Positions 22,659 through 33,706 of a DNA stretch of 64,000 bases are shown piece after piece. Source of the stretch: Liquidambar formosana. Taxonomy: Eukaryota; Streptophyta; Magnoliopsida; Saxifragales; Altingiaceae. The notes below the pieces were generated by a model. The model did no database searches. It had not been told where the DNA came from and saw only the letters and a program-made list of their open reading frames with translations. Positions within the stretch are counted from its first letter, which is position 1. Each line of letters opens with the position of its first letter. A program made the position numbers and the translations under genes. The stretch is from positions 32,204,759 to 32,268,758 of the forward strand of contig CM077824.1 in NCBI GenBank assembly GCA_039720395.1. The letters run 5' to 3'.

Positions 22659-24991
22659 GGGTAAATTACACTAAGACTCCCTCTAAAATCTGACAATTAC
22701 AAATAGACCCCTCGTGTTTTTGAAATTACATTAAGACCACCTATTTTACAAAATAAACTATAAAAAGACTCCTCCCTCTATTAGGGATGGCAATTTTGCC
22801 CCGATCCATAGGGTCCCGACTCGATCCATACCCGAATGGGCAGGGATTTTTTTATTTTTTCGGGTATCGGGTCGGGTATGGGTATAAATTTTAAAATTAT
22901 TTCGGGTATGGGTCGGGCATGGATCCCAAAAGAAAAAACCCGAAGACCCGACCCGACCCGATGTTTTTACAAAAAAAAAAAAATATATATATATATATAT
23001 TACAATAAAATATAAAAAGCTAACTTAAAAACCCTTCTAGCTCCTTCTTCTCTTCACTTTCAGCGTTCAGCAATCAGACCCTTACTCGTTACTCCTTAGC
23101 CCTCAGCCTCAGCCCCCTCGCGCCGTGACGCCGCCCTCTCCCTCGCCGCCTCGCCCTCGCCCCTCAGTCGTAGTTCCTCACGCTTAGGCAGGCGCTCAGC
23201 TCACGCCCTCCACCACCGTCGCCGGCTCACGCAGTCACGCGGTGTCTCACCCAGTCAGGCGACACCGTCACTCCGAATGGCACTCAGCACTCAACCACTC
23301 CACTCAGGCAGTTACAGACCACTACTGTCATGGCCTCACCCTCATGCCTTCAGGCTCAGCCGCTCAGCCCCTCACGGCCTCACGGCCTCACTGAATCGTG
23401 GCTCCCTTACGGCCTCACGGCTCACGCTTCACCCATCCCTCACGTCATTGCTTCACCGTCTTTCAAATCTGACCAGATCTACTCATCTACACCAGATCGA
23501 CATAGTGTTGCACTGTGGAGGTAGTTTAGGAACATTGCTGTATCTTATCTCTTGTTTTTTTTTTTTTTCAATTTTTCTAGGGTCTGAATTTCATGCACTA
23601 AATTTCAATTTTTTTTTTCAATTTTTCTAGGGTTTGAATTTCAATTTTTCTAGGGTTTGAGTTGGGATTGGTTTATATTCTGATTATCTTGGTTTTTATA
23701 TCTGTCTTGTGTATTTGGGAGGCTTGGGTGTGTTCCATTTGGTTCTTTTGTAAAATTTTCTTCTTGTTGCACTTTAGGTGTTTGTTGTTTTGCTTGTATA
23801 AGCTGAGTTTCTTAAGGGCTGCTTTAGTTGGTGTTGTAGCTGAGTTATTTTTGAACCATTGTTGGCCTGAGCTATTTGGTATTCTGCCTCCGGTTGAACT
23901 GTTGAAGGGTGGTCGGGCATGGGCGGGTTGGGCATGGATTGCCCAAGATGACAGTGGATCGGGGATGGATTTCAATTCCTCTGCCCCATCGGGTATCGGG
24001 TCGGGCATGGGCATAGGAGTTCCAAGTCGGGGTCGGGCATGGGGTAGTGCCAACCCGCATCCGACCCGACCCATTGCCATCCCTACCCTCTAACCTCCGT
24101 CCATTAATCCGTTAAATCACTCTCAATTTTTTTCAAAATACCCTAATTACCCTTATTGAATGACAACTTCCATATTAAATGCATATAACTCATTAGTCCA
24201 ACACATTCATCCAGCACATTTGATTGATTTATTTATTTATTGATAAACAACTAAAAGATTATATATGTATAAGAAAAATGCCAAAAAGTTTAAATTTTTG
24301 TCCAACTGATGTGGCAGCCGTCAGATTTGCTCATTAGAAACAATTATCTATTTCATTGATGTGTGAAAAAAAAAAAAAATTAATTTGCCAAGTTGTCGCC
24401 TCATTTACCACTTCTATACGTGTATCTCCATTGTAATAATTCTTTTTATTTATCTTTATATATGAGTAATGCTACATAGCCCCCCCCTCCTTTTTTTTTA
24501 TTACATTCAAATCTACTTACTCAAATGAGGTGGCAACTTGGTAAATTAATTTTTTTATTTTTTATTTTGCAAATCAATTAAAAATTTAATTAAATAAATA
24601 ATTGTTTCTAAGGAGCAAATTTGATAGCTGCCACATCAGTTGGACAGAAAATTTAAATTTTTTTTTACCATTTTTCTTATATATATATATATATATATAT
24701 ATATTATCTTTTAGTTGTTTATCAATAATAATTAAAAAATTCAAAAGTATTGGATAAACTATTAGATTGGTGAGTTATATGCATTTAACATGAAAGGTAT
24801 CATCCACTAAGGGTAGTTAGGGTATTCTGAAAAAATTTGAACATGATTTAATGGATTAATAGACGGATGTTAGAAGGAGGGGTCTTTTTGTAGTTTATTT
24901 TGTAAAGTAAGAGGTGTTAGTGTAATTTTAAAAATATGAGGAGTGTATCTGTAATAATCAGATTCTAGAGGGGTCTTATTGTAATTTACCC
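22659..24991. mobile_element. Foldback (Mutator-like MITE) element at the CAD-B promoter
   Basis: Terminal GGGTAAATTACA and its inverse TGTAATTTACCC. The whole element is a long palindrome: the left arm (22659-22781 continued at 24094-24410) mirrors the right arm (about 24515-24991), with a loop of about 100 bp. The left arm is split by a hAT-like element; removing that gives about 1.02 kb. The flanks are A/G-rich on both sides, so no target duplication could be fixed. It stops 12 bp before the CAD-B TATA box. Confidence 0.85.
22782..24085. mobile_element. hAT-like element nested in the foldback arm
   Basis: The left end TAGGGATGGCAAT and the right end ATTGCCATCCCTA are exact inverses. The flanks CCCTCTAT (22774-22781) and CCCTCTAA (24086-24093) form an 8-bp target duplication with one mismatch. 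Subterminal zones at both ends repeat GGGTCGGGCATGGG-like words. The middle (23040-23530) is unusually GC-rich but encodes nothing recognised. Confidence 0.85.
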
Positions 24992-26498
24992 AAAAAGAAT
25001 GAGAAAAGACAGGACGAGGTGGGTCGCTGGCTGGTGTTGCAAGTTGTAACTCGCCGTCTAGATGGTTCTAGTTTAGCTGAGGTAACAAGTGAGCTATGGA
25101 CCGGCTGATGCCTGGTTCAAATTGCTCCACTGACAATTTACAACTTTCCGTATGGTGTTGCATGTGGCATTAAACAATTCATTGGGAAATGACAGTTGTG
25201 GTCACAAATGTCTGCCTGCCACTGTGCCACACATTGGGTCAGAAGTCAGACACTGCCATCCTCTATAATCTTTCTTCCGAACAAAAGGCTCCTCCAATAT
25301 AGGCTGTCGGCCCTAGTGGTTAGTACTCTCCCTTTGAGTGAGACAGATCTTGGGTTCGAGCATATGCCCAAACCAATCAAGAGTTTTATTTTTAATTTAT
25401 TATTATTATTATTTTTTTGGTGGTAAACGAACCAATCAAGGTTTTTTTTATTTTTTTTGATGTGTGGTATAAAGCCTTAGGAAAAACTCATTCACCCATT
25501 CTAAAAACAATTTCTTCATTGAATAGCTCTAATAAAAAACTTTGAGCGGTAAATTAAGTGGTTTTAAGACCTCTTGTCAAGTAAAAGGCATTGGATTCAA
25601 TTTTCATCATTCTTTAACCTCAGGCCACCTCATAGACTTTGTCATGTAATTTTCCATACATATGAGATGGGAGAATTGTATGTGCTCACCTGATTTGTCA
25701 GGAGCAAAGTATTTTAAACCTCTTGATATAAAATAAAAAACTTTAAAAAAAAAAGTCCAATCAAAAGTTTTTTTATGACTAAGGTGTTTGAGTTTTAATT
25801 GGTTATTGATCAATGCGCAATTCCTTTTTTAAAAAGACAAATTCGCTTGATTTCCTGAAACATTATTCATGTGAAATAGTTCTTTTCGTTTTATTACTTT
25901 AAAGTTTAAAATATGATAAATTTCATTCTATATGTACGTTTTCAATAAAATTTATATTTTGAAAAGGCATTAGTCGAGACTTTAGAAAGAAGACTAATGA
26001 GGAGTTAAAGTTAATTATATTAAAAAGAATGATTGATAGAGATATTTACTTTGGAAATTAATTTATCAATCTGTCAATTGCTCTCTTGGTAAATTGATCG
26101 ATTGATACTGAAATTTTTTGTCAATTGAGAATTTTAATATATGTGCAAGCAATATTTAATACGTATATAAGCACTTGGGGTATGGTTCTTTATTCTTTGA
26201 GGCTATGGTGGGTTTATAGGTGTTTAAGGATTTGTGTGGTGTTGGTGTGCAAGTGATGGGCTCAGTGTCAGCTGTTGACCCACCATGATTTTTATTTTAT
26301 TTTATTTATTTTTAACGTTCCATTGATAATATGGTTATGGGTGTTATTTTAGGCGTAACCGCGTAAACTTTATTAGGGCCGGTTCGATAATGAAATACTT
26401 CATTAAAACGAGGAAACACAATTACAAAGCCGATGTGGACTAATAGGAAGCTGACAAGTGTAAAGGAAAGAAAAGTCAAGGCCGTCCACGTTTCTTGG
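24992..26498. other. Original upstream flank of CAD-B and spacer
   Basis: Sequence that bordered the CAD-B promoter before the foldback insertion. Apart from the SINE-like element at 25300 no gene or bounded repeat was found; it is AT-rich with T-runs. Confidence 0.45.
25300..25430 (+). repeat. SINE-like element
   Basis: CCTAGTGGTTAGTACTC resembles an A box and TTGGGTTCGAG a B box at tRNA-like spacing, followed by an (ATT)n/T-rich tail near 25400. This is typical of plant tRNA-derived SINEs. Target duplication was not determined. Confidence 0.55.
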
Positions 26499-27678
26499 GG
26501 ACTTGGATTTGGTGCAGTTTATGTTTTCAACTGCATGGTGCAGTAGCCACACGATGAGTGACACGTGACAGGGGAGAACATCAACGGCTAAGCTAGATGA
26601 CTACAGGATTGCAATGATAAAAAGCATAGCAGGAAATGATTTGTCCGGCATCAACCCAAAAAATATATAGGCCATCACCATCACTTTCTTCGGCGAACTT
26701 TGCCGGCCACAAAGCCCAAGTCCAGCATCTTCGAAAGGCCCTTACCAGTCCAGGGAAGAGCAGTTGGGCAAGGGAGTACATGAAGGAAAGGGGAAGGGCA
26801 AAGTTAGGCTGAGCATGTGACGGGAAGGAGGAAGGGCAGGAAGCTTATGCCTTTTTCCGCCGAGCAACTCCATTTTTGCCGGCCAACTGTTTTGTTCTTT
26901 CTTTCTTTTTATTTTATTTTATTTTTATTTCATTTAACTTTAATCAAACACCATAAGCCAACGGGAAGAGAGGAGAGAGAGTGGAAGAGGGGAGAGAGGA
27001 GAGAAAAGCAGATTTGGTCGGGAGGGGAGGTGCCACTAGGCAACTCCATTTTTTCCGGCCAACTGTTTTTTTTTTATTTTTTATTTTTAATCAAACACCG
27101 TAAGCCAACGGCAGGAGAGGAGAGAAAGTGGAAGAGGGGAGAGAGGAGAGAGAGGAGAGAAAAGCAGATTTGGTCTGGGAGGGGAGGTGCCGCTGGGCAA
27201 CTCCATTTTTTCCGGCCAATTGTTTTTTTCTTTTTTCTTTTTTTTTTTTTTTTACTTTAATCAAACATCGTAAGCCAACGGCAGGAGAGGATAGAGAGTG
27301 GAAGAGGGGAGAAAGGAGAGAGAGGAGAAAAAAGCAGATCTGGTTTGGGATGGGAGGTGCCGCTGGGCAACTCCATTTTTTTCAGCCAACTGTTTTTTTC
27401 TTTTTTTATTTATTTATTTTAATCAAACACAATAAGCCAACATGAGGAGAGAAGAGAGAGTGGAAGAGGGGATAGAGGAGAGAAAAGCAGGTCTGGAAGG
27501 GGAGAGAGCAGAGAGAGGAGAGAAAAGCAGATCTGGTCTGGGACGGGAGGAGATGAGAGAGACTGGAAGAGTTCAGATTTGGTGCAGTCATTGCAATCCT
27601 GTGGTCGTCTAACTCAGCTGTTGATGCTTCCCCTGCCACGTGTCACTCATCGCGTGGCTACTGCACCAAATCCAAGTT
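26499..27678. mobile_element. Mutator-like element with long TIRs and 10-bp target duplication
   Basis: The left terminus GGACTTGGATTTGGTGCAG is mirrored by the right CTGCACCAAATCCAAGTT, and inverted similarity continues for about 100 bp (the left arm has a small extra insert). CGTTTCTTGG lies directly outside both ends (26489-26498 and 27679-27688), a perfect 10-bp duplication of the size Mutator-like transposases make. Inside lies a purine-rich minisatellite. No transposase is present. Confidence 0.88.
26935..27560. repeat. Purine-rich minisatellite inside the Mutator-like element
   Basis: Four imperfect units of about 150-170 bp. Each has TTTAATCAAACA, GTAAGCCAAC, a long GGAGAG-rich run and a CCGGCCAACTG-like end; the AATCAAACA words occur near 26940, 27088, 27257 and 27420. 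Confidence 0.85.
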
Positions 27679-27935
27679 CGTTTCTTGGAGAGAGAGAAAG
27701 AGAATTGATAGAGTTTGTCATAGCTACATTAAAAAAAAAAAGGGGGGGGGGTAATATACGAAAAAACCCATCCTATTATCATCTATTTTGCAGGATACCC
27801 CTCTAATAAAAAAAACCCCACCAAAAACCCCATATTGATTGAGGTTGGCAAATTGTCCCTACCGTCCAGTCAACTTTAGAAAACTAACGGAAAAGGATAC
27901 ATGATTGGCACATGACACTAATTATTATACCTTTA

Positions 27936-28210
27936 CTAGCACGGGACCGGCGCGATGCGCGGGAATTGTAAACTCTAGATATCTTATTGGCCAAAAAAAA
28001 AAAAAAAATGCAATTTATATGCTTAGTGACAACTGATGATTTTTTGAGAGGGGGTTTAAATTTTAAAAATGAAATACATGGAAAAAAAATTATTATAAAA
28101 AGAGGGGGAGAAACATTAATTGGTGGGTCTAAAAGTAAGTTGAGAATAGAGTTTTGGAGGGAGAGATTTTTAGGCTGCCATGTTAGCATAACCCTTAAAT
28201 ATAGTATAGA
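27936..28210 (-). mobile_element. Short Helitron-like sequence
   Basis: On the minus strand the 3' end has a GC-rich hairpin-capable tail CCCGCGCATCGCGCC and ends GTGCTAG before T, as Helitrons do. A possible 5' end TCTATACTAT lies at 28210, but the base before it is T rather than A, so that end is uncertain. Confidence 0.5.
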
Positions 28211-28239
28211 ATAGATTTGAAATTTGAAAAGGGGAAAAA

Positions 28240-28985
28240 ATAGGAGTGGGAAAGAGAGAAGGAAGTACTGTACGGGGATATTGGGAAGTGAGGAAGAGGA
28301 GAGAATAAGGAGAGAGAAATAAAGAACAAAGAAAGGGTAGGATCAAGGGAGAGGGAAGGTGTACAGGGACAAAAAAAAAAAACCAAACAGAGGAGTCGCT
28401 GACATTGTGTGGAAGAGGGAGAGGGAAGGTGGGGATCTTAGGAAGTGAGGAAGAAGAGAGAATAAGGAGGGAGAAAGAGGAGACCAGAGAAAAGGAATGA
28501 AGAGGGAGAGGGAAGGTGTATGGAAAAAAAAAAAAAAAAAAAAAAAAACAGGGGAGTCGTTGACATTATGTAGAAGAGGGAGAAGGAAGGTGGGGATCTT
28601 GGGAAGTGAGGAAGAGGAGAGAATAAGGAGAGAGAAAGAGGAGAACGGAGAATGGAGGGAAGGAAGAGGGAGAGGGAAGGTGTACGGGGAAGGGGAAGGG
28701 GAAGGGGATGGGGAAGGAAAAAATAAAAAAGAAGGGATAAGAGAAAGGCTGGGGAAAGGTAGAGGGAGAGGGAAGGTGTACGAGGGAGAAGGGGAGGAAA
28801 ACCAAGGGGAAAAAAAAAAAAAAAAAAAAAAAAGAAGTGTTGACATTATGTGTGAATTAAAAAAATAAAACCATACAAAAAAAAAAAAAAAAATGAAGGG
28901 ATGGGGAAAAAGTAGAAGAAGAGGGAAGGTTGTACCGTTGGGGAGAGGCAAGAAAAAAAAATTACTTATTTATGAGGAGTTGCTG
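28240..28985. repeat. Purine-rich tandem array
   Basis: Imperfect units of roughly 150 bp share GGAGTCG(C/T)TGACATT(G/A)TGT and GGGAGAGGGAAGGTG, separated by poly-A runs. Anchor words occur near 28395, 28553, 28835 and 28976. One strand is nearly all purine. Confidence 0.8.
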
Positions 28986-29237
28986 ACATCATTTGTGGGG
29001 TCATTTGTGGGACCAAAAATAAGGAGAGAAATGGATTTTGAAGGGAAAGTTTATCAATGAGACACATAAACAAAGTACTGATGTCAGCAAAAAAACTCTC
29101 TCTCTTTTTATTTTTATTTTTATTTTTTATTTATTCAAAAGATAGAGAGACAAAAGAACTACAGACTAACAACTTTGGGGAAAGCAACCCCCCCCTATCC
29201 TGCTGAAGCCAAGTCAGGAGACTCTCTTTTATAGTAT

Positions 29238-30057
29238 TGTTTCCGCTTAAAAAGTGAATTTGTCAGGATTTGGGAATGTTTTTTAAGGAAGAGCCACGTG
29301 GATAGGTCCTGCCAGATAGGATGAAGATGTTGAAGGGAGTTAGTTGAAAGAAGATAGACTTTGACCACGTCAAAAGGGAAGTTGTGAGAAAAATAAGGGA
29401 AGTGAGTTAATAGAGTTTGTCACGATTAGGAGATTGGGGTTGAGACTGGAGCTTTTTTTTGGGACGAAGTTGTAGTTGGAGTGAAGCCCACTAATACTAC
29501 CACTATGGCAGTTGTTACAAAGGAGACATGTACGTGGGATTTCAACCTGATACTGTATAAAAGACGAAGGAGAAGACCAAGGAAAGGGTTCCACAACCAA
29601 TACACAAATCCTACTCAGGAAATTCAATTTTATTCAACTTAACTTCTTAGCTTTTTCTCAAATTCAATTATGTTAATAGCTTCTTAGCAATCGTGCTTGT
29701 TTCATGCTTGGCTCGGACTTCAATCATCTGGATACTTTACTGATTTCTGTAAGTTTTATTCATTAAATGAAGTACTTTTCCTTGCAATTCTTTCGGATAT
29801 ATTGTGATAAATTCTGTTTACATTAGACATTAGTTTAAGTTAGAATCATAGCTTAATTTTGAACCACAGAGAGAAGAACCCCGATCTCTCGTCAATTGCC
29901 TGATCTACATTTCAATCATAATCGTAAACAGTGACCGAATAGGCATTTGGGGCCAATGGCCTTGAATTCAACGGCCTAGGAGGTGCTATGGGGTCTTGGT
30001 CACACGATCTTTAGGCCTTTGAGCCTTGGCACGCCCGCAACATTTTTAGTGTGAACA
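29238..30057. mobile_element. Solo LTR, 820 bp
   Basis: It begins TGTTTCCGC and ends GTGTGAACA. AGTAT is duplicated exactly on both sides (29233-29237 and 30058-30062). A TATA-like GTATAAAAG lies near 29553. No internal domain or second LTR is present. Confidence 0.8.
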
Positions 30058-30067
30058 AGTATAGTAA

Positions 30068-32780
30068 TTGTTACACCCCATTTTTGCACCACCTTACAAG
30101 GGCTCACCATTTCATGCATGTTTTTGTTTTATTTTTGAGTCTAGTCACTTGCATTAGTTTTCTAGAGTCACGAGGACAATGGATATGAATTTTGGTTCAA
30201 TTCGGAGTTGATCTTGAGGGATAATAAGAACTTTTGTGACTTGAGGGGCATAATCGTCTTTTAAGTCCCAAACTTTTCATTTGACCTTGGAATGATTTCC
30301 AAATTGTCAATTGGAGTTCATATGAATGCATATGAGGTATTTCTAGGTTCAATTTGATGAATCAATGGCTCGGGATTAAAATGGCTTGATGTAGTTCAAG
30401 TTGGTTAATTAACCATTCTTTGGGTTAGCTCTAATTGACTCACAATTACCAATCAAATATTTTCAAACGGACTTTCATTAGTCATCATTTTTCCCTAAAA
30501 GTGTTTTAGAAAGTTTAATTTTGATATGAAAACATTTGGTTTGATCCTATGTGCATGCCTATGCTTAGCAAAGGTAGAACATAGTGGTTAACCGCCTTTG
30601 TCAAACCTAACCATGCCCCCATGGTTAGTGGTTTTCACCCCAAAACGTTCAAAAATGTATTCCTCATTGAAACACGATCGTTTTGGCTTTTGTTTCATCA
30701 AAATCAGACTTCATTTGCCCCCTGAAACACTTCTAGAAGGGAAAGGAGGCAAAATAGGCAAAAAATCCGAAGTGGGCTCGGGTGACCACCCAGCCCCGGG
30801 CAGCTAGCCGCCTGGGCCCAGGTGGCTAGCCGCCCAGGCCCTGGTGGTCACCCAAGACCACTTTCCTATTGGCTCTCTAACTCCTTGTTGAAGCGGACTC
30901 TTGCCTATTTTGACATATTTGGGCTTTTTTGGACGAGTTTCCTTCTAATTTTTGGTAACTTCTGAGTTACTTAAGCCCCAAAGGAGTCTCTAATAACCCT
31001 TGGATTAATTCTTAGGGTTTTAATCCCAGCCATTGGTTAATCCTAATTGAACTCTATAAATACCCCCTATGCTTCAGCACAAGGGGAGCCACTTTATGCA
31101 TTAATATCTGAGTATTTAAGAGAGAATAAGAGAGAGAGACTTGAAGGAGAGCTGGAGGACCTGTTGTAACCTTAGAGAACACTGATTCAAGTCATCTACA
31201 AGGGCAAGAGAAAGTCTATACAGCAACAAGGAAGGCTTTCCTAAGGTATTCTTCTTTTCTATTCAAGCTTAAACTAGGGTATCATGTAGAATAGCTCTAT
31301 TGCATGCAATGCTTATGATTTCTACCATGGATTGAGGTTTTTATTAGTTAATACATGTGATAATAATGATGTTCATGATGAGTTTTGCATGTTTTAGAGT
31401 TAGTTCATAAGTCTTAATGCATAGTTGTGATTCTAGTGCTGTTGTTGTCCTTGTTTAGAATAGTGTCATTGCATGTTAAAGTTAGGATTTTTACCATGTT
31501 CTATTGCTTTAGTTAGTTAATATGCATGATTTAAGTTCTGTTTAGTTTTATTTTAGCATGTTTAGAGTTTGTTTTGTGTGTTTTTAAGCATATTTGTGAG
31601 TTTAGGGTTTTTAGTGTCCTTGTTTTAGGTTAGTTTCATACAGCATGTTAGTTTAGGTCTTTGTTATTGATTTTTCTTCATAGTTGTTGTATATGTTTTA
31701 CATATGGAATAACTATGATATTTTTGCATGCATGTTAGTTCATTCTAGGGTTTTTATGCATGGTATGGTTCTAGGATTGTGTTAGAGTTTATTATTATTC
31801 GCTGTTTTTGCTGTTAGCATGATTAGTGGCTGATTTTAGGCTATAATACTATTCTGTCTAGATTTATATATCATTGTGTTTGCATGGTTTTGAGCACGAG
31901 TAAGGGTGCAAATAGGTGTGGTAATTGCCCTATGGCAAATAGGGCTGCCATTGCTTGAAATTGCTAATGCTTGGAGCTATTGTGCTTAGGTAAGTAGATG
32001 TGAAGGTACCCCAATTCACCTCCCTTCTTAACTCTCTCTCTTCTCCCTCCTAGGGTTAGTTTTTAATATGCATCTATGGTCTTAATCAAAGGTTTCCTTC
32101 AATAAGTAAATTATGGTTTTTTTTTTTATCAAAGTTTCCATCTTGTGGAATTCTTTCTAAATTCAAACTTGGTTTATTCAATTCTCTTTCAAATAAGGAA
32201 ACCTAGGGTTTTTACCATAGGTTTGTATTAAGTTTTAACCCTAATTCTAATCGAACTACGTGGACTTTGATCCATGTATTTCGTTGCATGGTACTGTAGG
32301 CGCTCTTCGTGAGGCTCAAGTCCGTTCTAGGATCTAAGTATCCTAGGTTTTTTCTTTTCTTTTATTTATTTTCTGTTTTATTGTTACTTGCTTATTATGC
32401 ATGGATGATTGGATGAAATATATGATATGCATGCTATCTTGTGATGATATACATTGATTTTGTGAGTTGAAAAGATCTTAATTTACCCCAAATGAACTGA
32501 GAAACCGAAAGGGTGACATGGGTGCCTATAGGCTTTGCCTAGAACCTTCCCATGTCATAACTTAGCCTCTGAATCCCCGATTTCTTTGGTTTCCAAAAGA
32601 CTTGTTTTTGCCTTTCCTTTTTAATATGGAGTCATTCAAATTGTTTTCTTAAAACAAAACTATTTTTAGGGTTTTCCTTGTTTCCTTTAAAAAATAAGGT
32701 GGCGACTCCTTTTCTTTTCTTTTTCCCACAAAGCAATCTTTTTTTGCCAAACCCTTGTGGGCCCAATTTCCAGGGTTCAA
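30068..32780 (+). mobile_element. Probable Gypsy-type (Tat/Ogre-like) solo LTR, 2.7 kb
   Basis: Starts TTGTTACACCCC, next to the previous solo LTR. AGTAA flanks both ends (30063-30067 and 32781-32785). TATAAATA at 31054-31061 and GGTGGCGACTCC near 32699, a word often seen near the end of large Gypsy LTRs, support the call and the orientation. The 3' end is set by the flanking repeat rather than by a canonical CA. Confidence 0.6.
30781..30852. repeat. GC-rich palindrome in the solo LTR
   Basis: GGTGACCACC pairs with GGTGGTCACC across a core containing GCTAGCC and CCTGGGCCCAGG. It stands out sharply from the AT-rich surroundings and lies about 200 bp upstream of the LTR TATA box. Confidence 0.8.
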
Positions 32781-32962
32781 AGTAATAGATGACAAAAATA
32801 CCTTCTTCTATATTGATTTTTCTCTCTCTTCCTCTACCCCTTCCACTATTTTTGTTGCTAGCCAACTTTGTCGTCGGTGAGCTACTATTATTCTTTGTAT
32901 GATGATCAAGGCCCCCCAAAAACAAAAAAAAAATGCAGAGAACCCCAATTATGCCGCTTCAA

Positions 32963-33286
32963 AAAAGCAATTTGTCGGTGTACTCCCACTCGATGCGATC
33001 TTTGTAAAGTGGGTCTTGAAGGACTTGGTCGGCGAGTTTAGCCCAGTGTTCGAAGTCAATGAGCTCGGAGGTTGTTGGAGACCCATTTGAGGTAGGACGA
33101 TGGGAGGGTACCCAACATTTTGCCCTTCTATTTGCCAAAGTCTATGACCTTGTCTCGTGCTGGGAGTGTTGCGCTGATGCTGGTGCTTCTATTGAGTTTG
33201 GAGGGTTTTGGTTTGAGAGAGTGTGCAAGGTTGGAAGAGTTGAGGAGCAGATTTGAAGGGGCATAATTGAGAAGAAAGAGATTCAT
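32963..33286 (-). pseudogene. Broken copy of a plant DUF3820-type gene
   Basis: Read on the minus strand from an ATG at 33286, a Ser/Leu/Lys-rich leader that could be a plastid transit peptide leads into KVIDFGK, then a TAG stop at 33130-33128 where the family has Tyr, then KGKMLGTLPSSYLKWVSNNL. After a one-base frameshift it continues DFEHWAKLADQVLQDP and KDRIEWEY. The text matches my memory of the plant DUF3820/QSregVF_b domain. The fragment stops soon after, probably at the capture breakpoint. It cannot make the full protein as it stands. Its parent gene should be elsewhere in the genome. Confidence 0.7.
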
Positions 33287-33319
33287 GATAGGGAGAGAGA
33301 GAGAGAGATAGATAGTCAG

Positions 33320-33662
33320 GCAGAGAACCCCAATTCCTACACCCCAATTATGCAGAGAACCCTCGCGACGACGGTGGCGTCGACGTGTGCATTGGCGACA
33401 GCTATAGCGTGTTCGTTCGGATCGGCACCGTCCACATACCCCGATAGATGAGGAACGGCCTCGTCGTATGATCCCGCTCTTCTGGTGTTATCGGTGGTGG
33501 GTCTAGTTGAGTGGTGGTGGTCCTTCTGCTCTTCCAGTCGTCCCTGGCTGTGGTGGGTTGGATTTCTTTAGGCCAACGAGAAACCACTTTGCCGCTTTAC
33601 CCATTTGTCAACGTCGGGAAACCGCTAGCGGTTTTGGGGAGAGTTTTTGGAGCAGGATGAAC

Positions 33663-33664
<2 letters not shown>
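33320..33664. other. GC-rich segment of unknown origin in the TIR element
   Basis: It contains CCTCGCGACGACGG and other CG-rich words unlike the host spacer and may be a second captured exon. The words GCAGAGAACCCCAATT and CCCCAATTATGC occur on both sides of the DUF3820 fragment. No protein family was recognised. Confidence 0.35.

Positions 33665-33704
<40 letters not shown>
33665..33704. repeat. (GA)n microsatellite
   Basis: About 20 GA units near the right end of the TIR element. Confidence 0.9.

Positions 33705-33706
<2 letters not shown>

Noticed and set aside
23277..24093. Several open frames of 60-143 codons on both strands
   Set aside because: They lie inside the non-autonomous hAT-like element, overlap on both strands, and show no domain; GC-rich and T-rich composition explains them.
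26817..27445. Overlapping open frames rich in Arg, Glu and Phe
   Set aside because: They are translations of the minisatellite inside the Mutator-like element and repeat with its unit.
28343..28951. Long open frame of about 200 codons rich in Pro, Phe, Ser and Leu on the minus strand
   Set aside because: It is the complement of a purine-rich tandem array with poly-A runs; composition and repeats explain the openness.
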